This document shows, piece after piece, positions 59,964 to 64,000 of a stretch of 64,000 nucleotides of DNA (the first letter of the stretch is position 1; every line of letters begins with the position of its first letter). This DNA comes from Parapristionchus giblindavisi (lineage: Eukaryota > Nematoda > Chromadorea > Rhabditida > Diplogasteridae). The stretch lies in assembly GCA_943737045.1 (NCBI GenBank), contig CALSFV010000284.1:439001-503000 (forward strand), written 5' to 3'. The position numbers were made by a program, and so were the translations under genes. Under the pieces are notes generated by a model. It worked only from the letters and a program-made list of their open reading frames with translations, was not told where the DNA came from and did not search any database.

Positions 59964-62299
59964 ATGAACGACGTTTACTAATTCATTCATTTATCCTCTT
60001 CCTCTCTCTAATTCATTCTATTCTATTATATTCACTCCTATGGAGATATTCTTCTATTCAATCAATCAATCAATAATCTACGAGTGATATCATTGATGAC
60101 TATATATACGAAGTGTCTATCTATTCTATTGTATCCTCTACAAGAGGAGTCATTCCTTCTTATTCATTCTCTAGATAGATTTAGTTATGAATACGTTTAG
60201 ATTCCCTCTCATTCCCTCTATATCATATTATTCTCTTCATCTTCATTCTTATGCCAAACATTCTCCTTCTCCTTCTCCTTCTCCTTCTTCTTCATCTTCT
60301 TCTATTATCCTTTCATCCTCATAATATTCTATCTTTCCTCGTTATATTCTTCAATCTATTCAAAGGTATTCATATTCGTGTTATAGGCCCTCTTTATTAA
60401 CCCATTCCTTCTTTCTCCTTCCTCTTCTTCTTTTACATTCTCAATCTATTGCTTTATCCTCCTCCATCCATTCATCCATCCATTCATTCCTATCGATGTA
60501 TTCATTCAATCACTTCAATCCATTTATCTATTCATTCATTCTCCTTCATAACCATATCATTCATCTCAGTTCTCTCTATCTTCTCTCTATCCCATATTCA
60601 TTCTTCCATTCTTCATCTCATTCCTCATCTTCTTCATCCCTTTGTACTATTATTCTATCCCAGTGATTCCTCTTCTATCCCCATTACAGTATCCCATCTA
60701 TCCCCATTACAGTATCCCATATATTCCTCTTACAGTATCCCAATGTGTATAATAGAGATTGATCTATGACTGGTTATTGATTAATCTTGTCTTTGTTTCT
60801 TCTTCTCTTTCCATTCCTTTTATCTTCTTCATTGACATTCAATTCATTATTGATTAATCCTTGATTGCATTCCTATATTATTGTATTCTATCATTGGTAT
60901 TCAATGGACGATCTCTTATGGTCCATCCCCTCTCCCTCTCCCTTTACCCCCTCTCCCTCTCCCTCTCCCTCTCCCTCTACCCTCTCATACACTACACAAA
61001 ATGAAACGGTTCATCTATTGTTTCCTGCCTCTTTAATCAATATAATCTTTCTACCGTAATCCCATTGTACAGTACCCTTCCTCATCTTCTAAATGAACTC
61101 ATCTCATCTATCTATATACTAGTCTCCTCTACAGTTGCCTTCCCCCCTCAGTCCATTCAAGCCAAGCTTGTATTTATTGTGTGTATTATCGATTGATTGA
61201 ATGATAACTTTATTAGATTATATTGATAATTTTGTTTCATCATTAGTCTAATTAATAATGGCAGGTTGTACTCATTAATATTATGATATAGTCATATTAT
61301 CGAGATGATTACAGAAAAAAAAGACTAAATAAATATTATACAAACTTATACTTATTCAACTTTATATATTACATAAATATTCACTGAGAAAGAAATCCAA
61401 GCTTGTTTTAAACTTAGAATGAGATTGCGAGTGATCTTTGAACACAGCGGTTATTCGTTCTTATGGAAACGAAAAATACGACTCGGGGTTTTTCTCACTT
61501 TTTGAAACCCATTTGAGGTATATTATGAAATCCAAGAATCAGAAGAATAAAAGAAGATAATGGATGAGATAGAGACGTGAACAGATTGAGATAAGAGATG
61601 AATGGAATCATATAATATGACACTTTCAACTATGAATTCTAATCGAATTCTACACTCAAATATTCATGAATCTTCTCTACCAATCGTCTCTTTTTATCGT
61701 GGAGAAATAAAAGATCTATGAATAATATAATACTTTTCATATTAAATTTATCTGAGTGGAATAATATGAAATGACTGTACAATGAGAATATTATAACATT
61801 TTTTAGAAATATTGAGATAAACTTTTTTTTCAGACACACTGTTTAGCTGCAATGTTGCTGTTTTTTAAAGATGTATAGAACAAACGATTTTCCGCAAATT
61901 TTAAATTTTCGCAAACTGTTACAAAGTACGATAAACAATCAAATTGATGGTTAAGGAATACTCATTGAATAAAAGTTTATTAAATATGGATGATAAATTT
62001 GTATGGATTAAAAGAATACTTTGTATTGAGCTCAATTATAGGAATTCGATTAAGAGACCGGCTCGGTAAGACTCGAGCATGGTCCGGACATTCGCCAAGA
62101 CTTTCGATCTGGACCTCGATACTTTCATCATAGACACATACCGGGGGGAAACCGATGAAAGTTATAGTGAAAATGCCTTTAGGCTCAAACCCGGCTCACA
62201 TATGTCGCATAAAATAGAAAATTGAAAAATTCATAACTTTTCAATCTTGATAGCTAGGACTTTTATTTCTTTTTATTGGTGAATAACATGTCGTGCACT
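59964..62299. other. PLC-beta 3' flank and intergenic DNA
   Basis: Pyrimidine-biased from the PLC-beta stop to about 61000, with a (CCCTCT)n run near 60930-60985, then AT-rich. No supported gene. A short GC-richer stretch at 62040-62200 leads into the palindrome. Confidence 0.5.
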
Positions 62300-64000
62300 C
62301 TTACAAACACAGCTGAGTACTAATTTCATATCGTTCTGAATATGTTTTTTCGTGTCTGATTTTCGGATTTTTCGTCTTCTATCCTCGTTGAAGAGAGACG
62401 GCAGGTAATGACATAGTGCATATTGCAGCCCTGACAATTCTGTACATAGTGGTCACATTCCCTTGAAAATCCAAGTTTTCAGAGTCATCGAGAATTGCAA
62501 CCGAATGTGAGATATATGTAAATTGCAAAAATCGAAAATTAAATTTCTTGTAAATCGCAAGAGTAAGAGGTAGCTTTATTATGTCATTATACTCGTAGTG
62601 ATGCGAGTGCACAGGAAAAATATACAAATAAACTCGGACTACATTTTAAAAATTTTTAGAAAAATCATTATTTTATTTTAATTTTTTCAACCCCCACATT
62701 CAGTCGACCGTCAAGGCAAGTTGATTCATAGGGCAGTTGGTGGCTGTTGCATGTGCGTTTGCAGAAACGACTGCAACGTGAAGGATCGTCGTTTCACAGA
62801 TCTCGAATTTATTTTTAAAATTATCAAGCTTGAATATTTATATGTTTCTTTCATATAAATCGGTTGGAAGGTGGCGTATGGCAACCAAAGTTGTACCTTT
62901 GCAATAAGTAGGAGTGTACGCTATTGTATTACCGTAATCATCAGGAATCGCAAATTGTTTTTATTTTCAGTCGACCCATGATTCTCAACCATGACCCGGG
63001 GTTCATGGTTGAGAATGGCTGAGGTCGAAAAATTCATGATGATCCCAGACCAAATACTATTTGGCATCATATCAACAGTGGCCCCTCTTTTATTTTTATG
63101 GATACCATAACTCGAATTACCGTAATCTAGCTATCGTATCCTATAATAATGTGGTGAAATTCTCGAAAAATTCTTAGTACGGTAATTCGAGTTATGGTAT
63201 CCATAAAAATAAAAGAGGGGCCACTGTTGATATAAAGCCAAATAGTATTTTGTCTGGGATCATCATGAATTTTTCGACCTCAGCCATTCTCAACCATGAA
63301 CCCCGGGTCATGGTTGAGAATCTTGTGTCGACTGAAAAAAAATCAGTTCGCGATTCCTGGCCATTACGGTAGTTCAATACCGTATACTCCTACTGATAAA
63401 AATGGTACAGCTTTGGATGCAGTACGCTACCTTCCAACCGATTTATATGAAAGAAACATATAAATATTCAAGTTGGATAATTAAAAAAATAAATTCTAGA
63501 TCTGCGAAACGACGATTCTTCACGTGGTAGTTGTTTTCGCAAACGGACAAGCATCAGCTACCATCCGCCCTATGAATCAACTTGCCTTGACGGTCGACTG
63601 AATGTGGGGGTTGAAAAAATTAAAATAAAATAATGATTTTTCTAAAAATTTTTAAAATGTAGTCCGAGTTTATTTGTATATTTTCCTGTGCACTCGCATC
63701 ACTACGAGTATAATGACATAATAAAGCTACCTCTTACTCTTGCGATTTACAAGAAATTTAATTTTCGATTTTTGCAATTTACATATATCTCACATTCGGT
63801 TGCAATTCTCGATGACTCTGAAAACTTGGATTTTCAAGGGAATGTGACCACTATGTACAGAATTGTCAGGGCTGCAATATGCACTATGTCATTACCTGCC
63901 GTCTCTCTTCAACGAGGATAGAAGACGAAAAATCCGAAAATCAGACACGAAAAAACATATTCAGAACGATATGAAATTAGTACTCAGCTGTGTTTGTAAG
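62300..64000. mobile_element. Palindrome of at least 1.7 kb, truncated by the window end
   Basis: The last base of the window pairs with 62300, giving a centre at about 63150. Both arms carry identical coding frames (62379-62627 minus and 63688-63921 plus share a 77-residue stretch). The arms differ slightly around 62740-62880 and 63430-63560. The outer end lies outside the window. The arm contains AATCGGTTGGAAGGTGGC, shared with 12548-12580. Confidence 0.93.

Noticed and set aside
62379..63921. Repeated 77-residue frame as a transposase
   Set aside because: No catalytic motif or family signature; the repetition is explained by the inverted repeat.

Overview
This is eukaryotic nuclear DNA, most likely from a nematode. 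Genes are split by many short AT-rich introns, often 40-60 bp, with GTATGT/GTAAGT-like donors and TTTCAG/TTATAG acceptors. The predicted proteins look most like worm families: a two-domain sulfurtransferase, an IFE-type eIF4E and an EGL-8-type phospholipase C-beta. No bacterial operon structure, rRNA or CRISPR is present. The species cannot be named from the sequence alone.

Layout. 1-1977: tandem array of a 788-bp unit carrying a nested foldback element. 1978-3871: four copies of a 499-bp satellite in A-B-A-B order, abutting the last visible exon of a minus-strand sulfurtransferase gene (3879-4900). 5445-9938: minus-strand RCC1/BTB gene resembling IBTK. 10524-11672: minus-strand SPEC3/stum membrane protein. 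12089-12351: small plus-strand two-exon gene. 13480-14135: 176-bp tandem repeats. 14476-18016: Cdc73/parafibromin (+). 18017-22731: repeat-rich intergenic DNA with tRNA-like sequences and MITEs. 22732-23691: intronless PB1/RS/Gly-rich protein (+). 24827-33236: mitochondrial-type glycerol-3-phosphate acyltransferase (+), one intron of which holds a 2.5-kb long-TIR transposon that itself contains a clean five-exon gene model. 34188-35991: eIF4E (-). 36000-45146: about 9 kb of strongly pyrimidine-biased DNA with many (CCCTCT)n arrays. 45147-59963: phospholipase C-beta (+) with two foldback palindromes of more than 1 kb in its introns. 62300-64000: a third large palindrome running off the window.

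The genes are unrelated housekeeping and signalling genes: transcription elongation (Cdc73), translation initiation (eIF4E), glycerolipid synthesis (GPAT), Gq signalling (PLC-beta), sulfur transfer, and a stum-like membrane protein. The unusual part is the repeat content. Foldback elements, hAT-like MITEs with perfect 8-bp target duplications, satellites at splice sites and a gene-carrying TIR element sit mostly inside introns of intact-looking genes.

All gene models were built by hand translation and splice-phase matching. Exon ends are reliable to a few bases where stated and approximate elsewhere.
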